From NCBI RefSeq assembly GCF_001661265.1, contig NW_017566997.1, positions 372,001-436,000 on the forward strand: a DNA stretch of 64,000 nt, given 5' to 3'. Source of the stretch: Saitoella complicata NRRL Y-17804 (lineage: Eukaryota > Ascomycota > Saitoellomycetes > Saitoellales > Saitoellaceae). Below the pieces are notes generated by a model, which had not been told where the DNA came from, did not search any database, and saw only the letters and a program-made list of their open reading frames with translations. Of the stretch, positions 19,980 to 30,633 are shown piece by piece (position 1 is the stretch's first letter; the number at the start of each line of letters is the position of its first letter). The translations under genes were made by a program, and so were the position numbers.

Positions 19980-22690
19980 ATGAATGTTGGAGAGGTTTTG
20001 CAGAATACCTTGTCGCCTGGTAAGCAAAGGATGTGTTCCGTAGCTGAGCGGGCTCCGTATTAATCGTATTTCTTGTTAGATGCGAATATTCGTGTTGCTG
20101 CCACCCAGCACTTGGAGAATGCTGCTCGGGACCACTGGGTACATTTGCTTTTACGACATTTGAAGTGCAATAGAATGCTAATATGACGCTTTAGACCGCA
20201 TATATGGGGATGCTTTCCCAAGAACTCGCTAATGAGCAATCACCATCGCATATCCGTAACGCCGCTGGTTTGGCATTGAAGAACGCCCTTACAGCCAGAG
20301 AAGTTCAGAGAAGAGAAGAAGCTCATCAGAAATGGTTAGCTATGGGAGCCGGCGAGAAGCAGCAGATCAAAAACCTCGCCATCCAAGCACTGCACTCCAA
20401 CGACAGCAAGGCGGGACAGGTATCCGCTCAGTTCATCGCTGCTATCGCCGCCATTGAGCTCCCCCAGAACCAATGGCCTGAGCTCATGTCTACCCTCGTC
20501 CAGAACGTCTCAGAGTCGTCCGGCCCTCACTTGAAGCAGGCGTCCCTTCAGGCCATTGGTTACATTTGCGAGTCCGTCGACCGCAACATCCTACCAGGAC
20601 AGTCAAACGCTATTCTTACTGCCGTTGTCCAGGGAGCAAGAAAAGAGGAGCCGAGCAGGGATGTGCAACTTGCTGCATTGCACGCTTTGTACGACTCCTT
20701 GGAGTTTGTTAGCGAGAACTTTGAGAGAGAAGGCGAGAGAAACTACATCATGCAGGTTGTATGCGAGGCTACTCAAAACACCGACGTTCAGATTCAGGAG
20801 GCTGCGTTTGCCTGTCTTGTCCGTATTATGCAGCTTTACTACGACAAGATGAGGTTCTACATGGAGAAGGCTTTGTTCGGACTTACTGTGCTCGGTATGA
20901 AGTCTAACGAGGAGAAGGTTGCATTGCAGGCTATCGAGTTCTGGAGCACTGTGTGTGAGGAGGAGATTGAGGTTAACTTGGAGAACCAGGAGGCTATGGA
21001 GTTGGGTGAGAGACCAGACCGTGAGTGCTACAACTTTGCCAAGGTTGCTCTGCCAGAGGTTTTGCCTGTGTTGCTCCAGCTTTTGTGCACCCAGAGCGAG
21101 GACGACGACGATGAGGACTGGAACCGCGCTATGGCTTCCGCAACCTGTTTGCAGCACCTTGCTCAGACCGTGGAGGGTGTCATCGTTGGGCCCGTGCTCG
21201 GTTTCATCGAGAGCAACATCCGTGCTGAGAACTGGAAGCAGAGGGAGGCCGCCGTCATGGCTTTCGGCTCTATCCTTGAGGGCCCTGAGATCAAGATGCT
21301 TGAGAACCTCGTTCAGCAGGCTTTGCCTGTCCTCATCTCTATGATGGCTGACCCCGTCGTTCAAGTTAAGGACACCACCGCATGGACTTTGGGTCGTGTT
21401 TCCGACATGGTCATTTCGGCTATCTCCCCTGAGGTTCACCTTCCTGGTATGATGGCTTCTTTGATCAGTGGTTTGGGAGACAACCCTCGGATTGTCGCCA
21501 ACTGCTGTTGGGCTATTATGAACCTTTCTGAGCAGCTTGGCGGTGATGCTTACGAGTCTCAGACCTCCGTCATGAGCGCATACTATGAGAACCTTATCGC
21601 AGCTCTGCTGCACGTCACTGAGCGACCTGGTAACGAGAACAACTCCAGAACCTCCGCATACGAGGCTTTAGGTACTTTGGTTCAGCACTCTGCCATGGAT
21701 GTGCTACCAATGGTTGCAAATGTTGCTGGTATCGTTCTTCAGCGTCTTGAAACAACTGTCGCTATGCAGAACCAGATCTTGGGTATGGATGACCGAACGG
21801 CGCATGAGGAGTTGCAGAGCAACCTTTGCGGTGTCTTGACTAGCGTGGTCCGCCGTCTCAGCGGTGAAGTCAGACCTCAGGCTGACAGGATCATGACCGT
21901 GTTGCTCCAATTGACTTCCAACGCCGGAAACCAGTCCATCATCCACGAGGATGTCTTCTTGGCTATCGGTGCTCTCACCCAGGCCCTCGAAGATGCCTTC
22001 GCCGTTTACCTCGACACTTTCATCCCCTTCCTCAGCAAGGCTCTCGCTAACCACGAGGAGTACCAGCTTTGCTCTATCGCCGTTGGGTTGATTGGTGATA
22101 TCTCTCGTGCATTGAGCGACAAGGTCGCTCCTTACTGTGACCAGTTCATGAATGCGCTCCTTGTCAACCTTCAGTCTCCTGTTCTCCACCGCAACGTCAA
22201 GCCCGCGATTCTTTCCTGCTTCGGAGACATCGCTCTTGCTATCGGTGCTGACTTCCAGAAGTACCTCGAGGTTGTCATGCAGGTTCTTCAGCAGGCTTCC
22301 GGCATGCAGGCAAGCCCCGATGATGGCTTCGACATGATCGACTACGTCAACCAGCTCCGTGAGGGTATCGTTGAGGCCTACGTCGGCATTGTCCAGGCCT
22401 TCAAGGGTACTGGTAAGGCCGACATCTTGTTGCCTTACGTGCAGCACGTCTTTGGCTTCTTGTCTGTCGTCCACGGCGACCAGGAGAAGACTGAGGGCTT
22501 GACGAGGTCCATGATCGGTTTGATCGGTGATTTGGCTGAGACCTTTCCCAACGGCCAGCTCAAGACGCTCCTCCTCCAGGACTGGATTACTGACTGTCTC
22601 AAGCAGGGCAGATCCAAGGCCGGCTACCAGCAGTCAACAAAGGAGACTGCTCGGTGGGCTAGAGAGATGGTCAACCAGGCACGAAAGTGA
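19980..22690 (+). CDS. KAP95: Importin subunit beta-1 (karyopherin beta)
   Basis: Nuclear import receptor carrying importin-alpha/NLS cargo through the pore and releasing it on Ran-GTP. There are three exons: 19980-20019, 20080-20138 and 20195-22690, with introns of 60 and 56 nt clustered at the 5' end; the product is 864 aa (yeast 861). The start is CACCATGAATG, a good context. The N-terminal importin-beta domain reads VAATQHLENAARDHW and YMGMLSQELANE. HEAT repeats run throughout, and an acidic loop (SEDDDDEDWNRAMA) at about residue 340 matches the conserved loop that contacts importin-alpha and Ran. Third-position bias toward C/T is strong, suggesting high expression, and it creates long antisense frames. 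Confidence 0.97.
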
Positions 22691-23035
22691 AGAGGTTGAT
22701 TGTGTCTCGGATGCCTGTACTTGTATAGATCTGCCTGTTGTTTGTCTTTTGGAGCGTTCTCTGGATTTGTTTATTAGCATTTTACCCCTACAAACTCATA
22801 ATACACTTTCTACACAATTAAATGGAACTTTGTTAATGTTCTTACGGGCGGCAATCTCGGCTCTCAATCGATGGAACGCGGTAATTGCTGGCTCATGCAC
22901 AGACATGCTTGAATTGCCTACTGCAGCTGTACTGGGCATTTTGTTCCGCCGTCATTCTCGCCAGGCTCAAGTCCTCCTGCTTGTATCCTCGGCCATCAAC
23001 TGCACACCTACCGAAGCATATAGACGGGATCTACC
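22691..23035. other. KAP95-ABCC intergenic region
   Basis: This 345-bp gap holds the AT-rich 3' flank of KAP95 (about 22730-22850) and the promoter and leader of the ABC transporter. No gene or distinctive element is seen. Confidence 0.4.
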
Positions 23036-26000
23036 ATGGATTTCTCTGCTACCGGTGCTTTGCAGACGGTGATGAAGCACGGGAAGCATCATGACGCCGT
23101 GAGACGCGTTGCTTTCTGTCGCAATTCCGAGGGTTGGGGCCCAATTTCCTCCGTACGGTTGGATTTTACACCATGTTTCTACGAGGGCATTCTTATCTCG
23201 GCTGTCAACTTGTTTATTCTTACTTTTGGCGCATACAGGCTGTGGCAGCTTCTTCGACGATCCGCGGTTCCGGTGAAGGCGGATTGGCATTACTCTGCGA
23301 AAGTAATCTTGGCGCATGCGATTGTTGCGGTTCAGGTCGTTCTTTCTGTTTTGTATGCGCTCAGGATCGAGGCTTTCTGGGATGATGTTAGGTTTTGGAG
23401 CGCGATGCTCGGTGCATTGGCCACCACCGCGGCGCTGGCGATTCACGTGTTGGAGCATGCTAGAGCCCGTGTTGCGAGTGCTGTTTTGCTTTTCTTCTGG
23501 CTGGGACGAATTGTGGTTGATGCTCTCAAGTTGAGGCATCTTGTCATTATGGACGTTCAGCGGTCGTGGATGCCTTACTTCATCACTTATGTCATCGGGT
23601 TTGGATTGGAGGTCTTTCTTTTCTGCCTAGAGTCGTTCATCCCGAAGGCTAACCTGGATTACCATCTTGTTGATGAAGATGAGGACCCGAGCCCGCTCGT
23701 GTATGCGAATATCTTCTCCAAGATCACTTTCTCATGGATGACCCCCATGATGAAAAAGGGATACAACACTTTCCTGACGGAGAACGATCTCTGGACTACG
23801 CGTAAGGAGGATTCAGCAGAGTATCTGGCGGGTCGTCTCGAGTACTACTGGGACAAGGAGCTGCTCAAGGAGAAGGTGAATTTGTGGCGTGTCCTCTTCA
23901 AGGCTTACGGCGGCCCGTACGCTGTTGCTGCTTTCTTCAAGCTAGCACAGGATGTCCTTGCATTCACTCAGCCGCAGCTCCTCCGATTGTTGATCAGTTT
24001 CGTCAACACCTACACCTCTGACCATCCCGATTCGTACGTCAAGGGCTTCGCCATTGCAGGTTCGATGTTTGCTGTTTCGCTCTTTCAGACGATGTTCCTT
24101 CACCAGTATTTCCAGCGTGCATTTGAGACCGGTATGCGTACACGTGTCGGTCTGATCTCCGCTATCTACAAGAAGGCGCTTGTCCTCAGCAACGATGGAC
24201 GTGCGACGAAGTCCACGGGTGACATTGTGAACCTGATGAGTGTAGACACTCAGCGTCTTGGTGATCTCTGCCAGAACGGTCAGATCGTCTGGTCCGCGCC
24301 GTTCCAGATTACATTGTGTCTCATTTCCCTTTACAACCTTGTCGGCTTCTCAATGTTCGCTGGTTTGGCTGTCATGATCATCATGATCCCGCTCAACGCA
24401 TGGCTCGCACGATTGATGAAGCGTATGCAGAAGGAGCAAATGCACAACAAGGATAGCAGGACGCGCCTGATGACTGAGATCTTGAACAACATCAAGAGTA
24501 TCAAGCTTTATGCGTGGGAACCGGCATTCATGCAGAAGTTGCGCGAGGTCCGAAACGACCGTGAGTTGAAGAATTTGAGGAAGATTGGTGTCATCAACGC
24601 TTGCTCGAACTTTACCTGGGCTTGTGCTCCTTTCTTAGTGTCTTGCTCGACGTTCGCTGTTTTCGTGCTGACACAGAGCAAGCCTCTTACTACCGATATC
24701 GTCTTCCCCGCTTTGGCTTTGTTCAATTTGCTGACATTCCCGCTTGCCATCTTGCCACAGGTCATCACGAGTATCGTTGAGGCTGGTGTGGCTGTCGACC
24801 GTCTCGAGGACTTCCTCCTTGCAGAGGAAGTGCAGCCTGATGCTGTCCGTCGTGAGCCTACGAACACGAAGATGGGCGGGGAGACTATCCGTGTCGAGGA
24901 TGCCACGTTCCAGTGGAACGCCGAAATGGATGAGCCTACCCTCAAGGACGTTGACTTCGTTGCGAGAAAGGGTGAGTTGTCCTGCATTGTTGGTCGCGTC
25001 GGTGCCGGAAAGACCTCTTTCATCGAGTCTTTGTTGGGCAACTTGCACAAGGTTCAGGGTGAGGTTATCGTTCGTGGACGCGTCGCATATGTTGCGCAGC
25101 AGCCCTGGATCATGAACGGTTCTGTTAAGGCGAACATTCTTTTCGGGCACAAGTACGACCCTGAGTTTTATCAGAAGGCTATTGAAGCTTGTGCATTGGT
25201 CAAGGACTTCGAGAGTTTGCCTGATGGTGACCGGACTGAGGTTGGTGAGAAGGGTATCTCGCTTTCCGGTGGTCAGAAGGCGCGGTTGTCGCTTGCTCGT
25301 GCTGTGTACACCCGTGCTGATGTCTATCTGCTTGACGATCCCCTGTCTGCTGTCGACGCTCATGTTGGTCGTCACTTGATTGACAATGTTCTCGGTCCCA
25401 AGGGTCTTCTCGCTACTAAGACTAGGGTGTTGGCCACGAATGCTATCCCGGTGTTGTCTCAGGCCGATACTATCACTATGATCCGTGAAGGTAAGATTGT
25501 GGAGAGCGGTACCTACGAGGATGTGATGGCTGCGAAGTCCTCGCTTGCTGCTCTCATCACTGAGTTTGGTAAGAAGGCGCATGAAGTCCTGGACGATGAG
25601 GACTCTGGTTCTGAGACCGTCGCTGCTGCTGACTCAGATTGTTCGGACCCAGCTGGAGTATCCTTGAAGGATCGCAACAGGCGTGATACCGGTGCTACGT
25701 TGAGACGAGCATCTACTGCATCTTTCTCGAAGCCTCGTGGTCGAGTTGTTGATGAGGAGGCAAATAAGATCACTGCTCAAGCTCGCGAGTTCTCGGAGCA
25801 GGGTAAAGTGAAGTGGGACGTGTACAAGGAATACGCCAAGTCTTGCTCAAGCTACGGTGTATTCTTTTACTTTTTGTTCTTGCTCGCGTCCCAGGCTGGA
25901 TCTGTTGCTGGTAACGTGTGGTTGAAGAACTGGGCTGAAGTCAACTCGGGTCAGGGAAGCAACAAGGGCTTCGGCATGTACCTTGCTGTTTACTTCGGTC

Positions 26001-27556
26001 TCGGCGTCGGTTCTTCTGGACTCACTGTTGTCTCTACCCTTATTCTCTGGATTCTTTGCGGTATCCGTTCCGCGACTAAGCTTCACGACGATATGGCGTA
26101 CCAGGTCATCATGAGGAGCCCAATGCAGTTCTTCGAGACTACTCCCATTGGACGTATCTTGAACAGGTTCAGTAACGACGTTTACAAGATTGATGAGGTG
26201 CTCATGAGGACTTTCGGTATGTTCTTCAGGACTACGGTTCAGGTTCTGTTCGTCATTGGCGTTATCACGCGCGCTACTCCGCCATTCTTGGCCATCATTG
26301 TCCCTCTCTCCGGAGTTTATCTCTATGTCCAGAGGTTCTACCTGAGGACGTCGAGAGAGCTGAAGCGTCTTGACAGTACCACTCGTTCGCCTATCTACGC
26401 TCACTTCCAGGAGTCTTTGGGTGGTATCTCAACCATTCGTGCTTACAACCAGCAGACCCGATTTGAGTTTGAGAACACCTTCAGGATCGACATGAACCAG
26501 CGCGCTTACTTCCCGTCCATCTCAGCTAACCGATGGTTGGCGGTGCGCTTAGAGTTCATCGGTTCTATTATCATCTTGTCTGCTGCAACGTTGAGTGTGG
26601 TCACGTTGATTACGTCTGGTATCTCGGCAGGTCTTGTTGGATTGGCTATGAGTTACGCTTTGCAGACTACGCAGTCGCTCAACTGGATTGTTAGGCAGAC
26701 TGTGGAGGTTGAGACCAACATTGTCTCTGTTGAGCGAGTTCTTGAGTACTCTAGATTGCCGTCTGAGGCTCCTAGGGTGATTGAGGAGAACCGCCCGAGC
26801 CCATCATGGCCATCCAAGGGTGACTTGGCCTTCCACAAGTACTCTGCCCGTTACCGCGATGGACTTCCTCTTGTCTTGAAGGACATTAACGTTGCTATCA
26901 AGGCACGCGAAAAAATCGGTATTGTTGGGCGTACTGGAGCCGGAAAGTCTAGTTTGACGCTGGCTTTGTTCCGATTGATTGAAGCCGCAGATGGTCACAT
27001 CTCGTTGGATGGAGTGAACACAAGTAATGTTGGGTTGTATGACTTGAGATCGAGGTTGGCGATCATTCCTCAGGACTCTCAAGCGTTTGAGGGGACGATC
27101 AGAGATAACCTCGATCCGGCGGGTGTCCATGACGATGCTGCGCTGTGGGAGGTCCTCGAGCACAGTCATTTGAAGGATGCCGTGGCGCAGATGCCTGGAA
27201 AGCTTGGAGCGACTGTCAATGAAGGAGGAAGCAACTTGTCTAGTGGACAGAGACAACTTATGTGTCTTGCCCGAGCATTGCTTACGCCAAGCAAGGTGCT
27301 GGTGCTGGATGAGGCGACGGCAGCGGTGGATGTCGAGACCGATCAGCTTCTCCAACAAACTATCCGTCGCGAGTTCAAGGACCGGACTATCCTCACGATT
27401 GCTCACCGCATCAACACCATCATGGATTCTGACAAGATTCTCGTTCTGTCTGCTGGAAGGGTAGCAGAGTTCGACACGCCTGCGAACCTGTTGGAGATGA
27501 AGGATTCGTTGTTTTACGCGCTGGTGGAGGAGGCTGGATTGGGAGGCAAGAAATAG
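23036..27556 (+). CDS. ABCC-type vacuolar transporter, YCF1/MRP1-like
   Basis: Full-length ABC exporter of glutathione conjugates or metals, expected in the vacuolar membrane; single exon, 1506 aa. An N-terminal MSD0 with about five TM helices is followed by the L0 linker (PLVYANIFSKITFSWMTPM), as in Ycf1 and MRP1. Core domain 1 has Walker A GRVGAGKTS (about residue 653), LSGGQ (about 743) and YLLDDPLSAVD. Core domain 2 has GRTGAGKSS (about 1297), LSSGQ (about 1401) and VLDEATAAVD. The first ABC has Asp rather than Glu after Walker B, the usual degenerate site of ABCC proteins. The linker contains LRRASTASF (about 888-896), a PKA-type site matching the regulatory site of Ycf1. BPT1 or MRP1-like alternatives cannot be excluded. 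Confidence 0.95.
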   Translation: MDFSATGALQTVMKHGKHHDAVRRVAFCRNSEGWGPISSVRLDFTPCFYEGILISAVNLFILTFGAYRLWQLLRRSAVPVKADWHYSAKVILAHAIVAVQVVLSVLYALRIEAFWDDVRFWSAMLGALATTAALAIHVLEHARARVASAVLLFFWLGRIVVDALKLRHLVIMDVQRSWMPYFITYVIGFGLEVFLFCLESFIPKANLDYHLVDEDEDPSPLVYANIFSKITFSWMTPMMKKGYNTFLTENDLWTTRKEDSAEYLAGRLEYYWDKELLKEKVNLWRVLFKAYGGPYAVAAFFKLAQDVLAFTQPQLLRLLISFVNTYTSDHPDSYVKGFAIAGSMFAVSLFQTMFLHQYFQRAFETGMRTRVGLISAIYKKALVLSNDGRATKSTGDIVNLMSVDTQRLGDLCQNGQIVWSAPFQITLCLISLYNLVGFSMFAGLAVMIIMIPLNAWLARLMKRMQKEQMHNKDSRTRLMTEILNNIKSIKLYAWEPAFMQKLREVRNDRELKNLRKIGVINACSNFTWACAPFLVSCSTFAVFVLTQSKPLTTDIVFPALALFNLLTFPLAILPQVITSIVEAGVAVDRLEDFLLAEEVQPDAVRREPTNTKMGGETIRVEDATFQWNAEMDEPTLKDVDFVARKGELSCIVGRVGAGKTSFIESLLGNLHKVQGEVIVRGRVAYVAQQPWIMNGSVKANILFGHKYDPEFYQKAIEACALVKDFESLPDGDRTEVGEKGISLSGGQKARLSLARAVYTRADVYLLDDPLSAVDAHVGRHLIDNVLGPKGLLATKTRVLATNAIPVLSQADTITMIREGKIVESGTYEDVMAAKSSLAALITEFGKKAHEVLDDEDSGSETVAAADSDCSDPAGVSLKDRNRRDTGATLRRASTASFSKPRGRVVDEEANKITAQAREFSEQGKVKWDVYKEYAKSCSSYGVFFYFLFLLASQAGSVAGNVWLKNWAEVNSGQGSNKGFGMYLAVYFGLGVGSSGLTVVSTLILWILCGIRSATKLHDDMAYQVIMRSPMQFFETTPIGRILNRFSNDVYKIDEVLMRTFGMFFRTTVQVLFVIGVITRATPPFLAIIVPLSGVYLYVQRFYLRTSRELKRLDSTTRSPIYAHFQESLGGISTIRAYNQQTRFEFENTFRIDMNQRAYFPSISANRWLAVRLEFIGSIIILSAATLSVVTLITSGISAGLVGLAMSYALQTTQSLNWIVRQTVEVETNIVSVERVLEYSRLPSEAPRVIEENRPSPSWPSKGDLAFHKYSARYRDGLPLVLKDINVAIKAREKIGIVGRTGAGKSSLTLALFRLIEAADGHISLDGVNTSNVGLYDLRSRLAIIPQDSQAFEGTIRDNLDPAGVHDDAALWEVLEHSHLKDAVAQMPGKLGATVNEGGSNLSSGQRQLMCLARALLTPSKVLVLDEATAAVDVETDQLLQQTIRREFKDRTILTIAHRINTIMDSDKILVLSAGRVAEFDTPANLLEMKDSLFYALVEEAGLGGKK

Positions 27557-28031
27557 AAGGGTCACGCCGGAAGAACGAAAGTATACTGCGAGGGATCATG
27601 GACTTTGAATACATCAGCGTTTGTTTCCCATACACTCACGGTGCTGCACATGGATCTACCCCTGGCGTCTAGTAATTACAGTATATAAGCTTAGCGCCGG
27701 CACAGTGCGCCCGTTGTTGTTTACGGCGAGATGCGACTCGGAGCACAAACACTACACCATACCCAGCCAACCAGCATACCTGACCCGGCCAGTTACGACG
27801 ACGAAGCCAGAGCATACAGCCGTATTGGAGCCCTTGTGAAGCCGTTGTCTACGCATATCTGTACTCCCCGCAGCCTATCTCTATACCCGCGCGTTCGGAC
27901 ACGTCTCGGCAAAGCGCACAGACCTCTCCGCATACAGCCTCGATAAGACACAACAGCTTTGGAACGATTGGGGTTACGGGAGTCGCGTCATAATCATTAC
28001 AGAACTTTAATATGGTGAGTCCCGATATAAG
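27557..28031 (+). promoter_or_regulatory. ABCC to DUF2841-gene intergenic region with a TATA box
   Basis: About 475 bp without a long conserved frame. TATATAAG lies at 27682-27689, 330-350 bp before the coding start, which suggests a long 5' leader. An ATG followed at once by GTGAGT is at 28012-28020 (see the gene entry). Confidence 0.45.
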
Positions 28032-30215
28032 ATGACTGCGGCGCGCACCCTTGAACCTGGAACAACGTTGACGATGTTTGAACAGCCGCGTATACCAGTA
28101 CGAGTCGAGCCGTACTCGAGCCCGGCACGGCAACACCGCCACTTCAAGAACAAACGTGACCAAATACTTCGCGCACTCGGAAAAGCCTCATATATCAATG
28201 GCTCTCAGTTCGCTATCCTATGGGTGAATTCCCGTGGTGACTCGGAGATGTATGCGTCTCAAGTCTTTCAACAAAAGCTCTCGGCATGGTTCAACGACCA
28301 GGTTCTCGCCGAGGCGAAAGAACTTGTTGCGCATAACAGTTCTGCAGAGACGGAGGCGAAGGCGGAAAGGATGAACTACGAGGATATGTTTGGACCTGCT
28401 GAGAAGGAAGAAGACATGAGTGGCGACGAAGAGTTTGGTGAAGACGACAGCTTGAATATGGAAGCAGGACCGCCGAAGATGAACTTTGCCACGGCTGCCC
28501 CAAAGTTGGGAATCAGGCAACCGGTGGCGTATCTCGCGAATAACCAGCTACGCGCCCAGGGTCTCCGCCGGACTTTCTCGATGCCTGGCGCAATGCCTGA
28601 AGTCCATCATCCCGCGTCCGCGGCAGCTGCCGCTGCTGCTGCGTCTCTTCACCTTTCCCAGTCTCAACCGCACCGACCTGCACCACTTAACCTCAGCCAG
28701 AGTTCAAATGCCTCTCTTGACGCCGGTCTGCCGTTGTCGGGAAGCATCGAATACAAGCCTCTCACTATCGGCAACACCGATGAAGTCACGCAGTTCATGG
28801 AGACGCGTTTCCGTCAACTACAACAAATGGTGTGCAAGATTGTTTCGAAGGCATGGATCAAGATCATCGAACCGAGAAAACAGACGCGATATCCCTACAA
28901 CAAAGGAGAAGACTCCAGACCAGACTGGTGGCCGCATGATGTTAGACACAAAGAACCGGACCATCTGATGAAGCCGGAGAGGATAAAGTTATTGATGACA
29001 ATGTTGCGATGCGGGAAGGTTCCGGTGAACAGATTGGAATTGGCGACCGCTGAGGTTGGCGCTTTCATTCCGCAAGATAAGACCGGGCTGCTGAAGGAGA
29101 TTTACCGCGTGGCTCGTGAGGAGGAGCGGCTCCGTAATGGAGAAATTGACGCCCAGTCGAAGGTGTACGTTGCTTCCACAGCCGCTGGATCGCCTGTCGC
29201 TGGAGAAGATGTACCCAGTCCGATCTACGTGGAGCCTCCGGTGCGCACGTCACAGAGTGATTCTTTCCCGATGCACGTTCATCAGAAGGTGGATCGGGCA
29301 AGGAGTGCTGCTCCGGCGTTCCCCATGGAAGACGCGCAAAATCCCTTCCAAGTACCAGGGCAAATAGAAATCAAGAGGAGGAAGGTGTCGAATCCGAAAA
29401 TGAATGCATATGCCATGCCTTCAATTCAAGAGGAGCGTCACTACCCCCACAGCATGAATATGGGCATGGGCGGCATGGGGTCACAGGTACAGAGTCTTGA
29501 TGTTGGACAGGGGATGGTGCCACCAGGGTATTACCAGATGCAGGAAACTCAGACTGGTCAAGCGGCGATTTATGGAAGGCGAAGGGTACCTGAACAGGGC
29601 CATCAGCAACAACAACAACACCAGCAGCAGCAGCAGCAAATGCAGAGCCAAGATATGGGCATGATGTACCCGCAACAGATGATGGTTCAACAGGGTATCA
29701 ATATGCAGCAGGGTCAGGTCAGTGGACAGGGAATGACTATTGATCAGGCTGCCCAGTATTATGCTGCGACGGGGGTGTGGCCATCTGAGTTTCCACCACC
29801 GAGTCCACCGCCTACGGGGATGTTTGGAGTGGGTGCTGGTGTCGGCTATGAGGGAGGTATTCCCAGAGCTAGTCCTACCACGATGGGCCAGTATTCCGCT
29901 GCTGCATTCAACCCTGTCAGCTTGAACGCGCCGATCGTTCCTAGTCCACTCAGTCAACGACAGTTTCAGCGTGATTACCAACAACCAGCGCCGACGCCAC
30001 AAAAGTCGCAGTTGAACCAAAGTCATCTGAAGTCCAGTCCTACGTTACCTACGCCGCTCAGGGGTGGTGTAATCAGTTTCTCGGAGTTTTTGAACAGTCC
30101 CATGACAGGGCGGAGTAATGGGAGAGGTGGAGAGGGTGACGTGGGAGGTGATTGTGACAACACCGAGCTGGAGATTCCGGAGGATGCGAGGGAAGAAGGA
30201 GAAGACGATCATTGA
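28012..30215 (+). CDS. DUF2841 / YDR124W-like helical-bundle protein with polyQ tail
   Basis: Belongs to the fungal family described as subtelomeric hrmA-associated cluster protein/YDR124W-like; its molecular role is unknown. N-terminal block: INGSQFAILWVNSRGDSEMYAS. The core at about residues 230-330 reads IIEPRKQTRYPYNKG, PDWWPHDVRHKEPDHLMKPE, a strong family signature. The rest is low-complexity: an acidic patch, an Ala run, Gln/Met/Pro-rich stretches and a Gln-His tract. Two starts fit. ATG 28012 may be followed by a 71-nt intron (28015-28085, GTGAGT...CAG) in phase with CCG CGT ATA, giving 710 aa; or ATG 28032 unspliced gives 727 aa. I favour the spliced form because a perfect donor touches the first ATG. 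Possibly nuclear, but no DNA-binding domain is seen. Confidence 0.8.
29601..29640 (+). repeat. CAA/CAG trinucleotide tract (polyglutamine)
   Basis: A run of mixed CAA and CAG codons broken by His codons inside the DUF2841-type gene. Mixed codons make it less slippage-prone than a pure CAG run. Confidence 0.85.
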
Positions 30216-30633
30216 GTGGAGTGCGATGCATGATACACATGAGAGACGAAAATACACGACAATATACAGCTGGCTGTGGGGGATGCTACGATAATCGCTA
30301 ATATTGCTATACCCGGCACATTGTGGATCCGGAGGCGGAAGATGGAGTAGGATTTTGGATGCGTTTCTTATTTGAGATCTGGCGGGCATCTTTGCTAAAG
30401 ACTTGGAGTTCTCTTCGTTTATTTGCTGAAGTTGATTGATTTTCGTTACAATTCCAATTGCAACCGTGTTTGAGAACGGGACGCGCCTCCGCATCGCGGT
30501 CGCGGCAAGCAGGCAGCAGCTGATGTCATGCCCGAGAATTCCGAAGGACCAGATCAACCAAGGAAGCTTACATAACAACAAAGACCCTGAACAAGTCAGA
30601 AGAACCGGAAGGGACTTATCATCCATATCAACG
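30216..30633. other. Intergenic region
   Basis: This 418-bp stretch is the 3' flank of the DUF2841-type gene and the promoter of the membrane-protein gene. An in-frame ATG upstream of 30634 exists (30523), but the residues it would add show no conserved features. Nothing else is recognised. Confidence 0.4.

Noticed and set aside
20603-22474. Long minus-strand ORFs (336 and 256 aa) opposite KAP95
   Set aside because: Shadows of a highly biased gene; composition is His/Leu/Asn-rich with no domain.
24635-25582. 315-aa minus-strand ORF opposite the ABC transporter
   Set aside because: Antisense of NBD1; no motif of its own.
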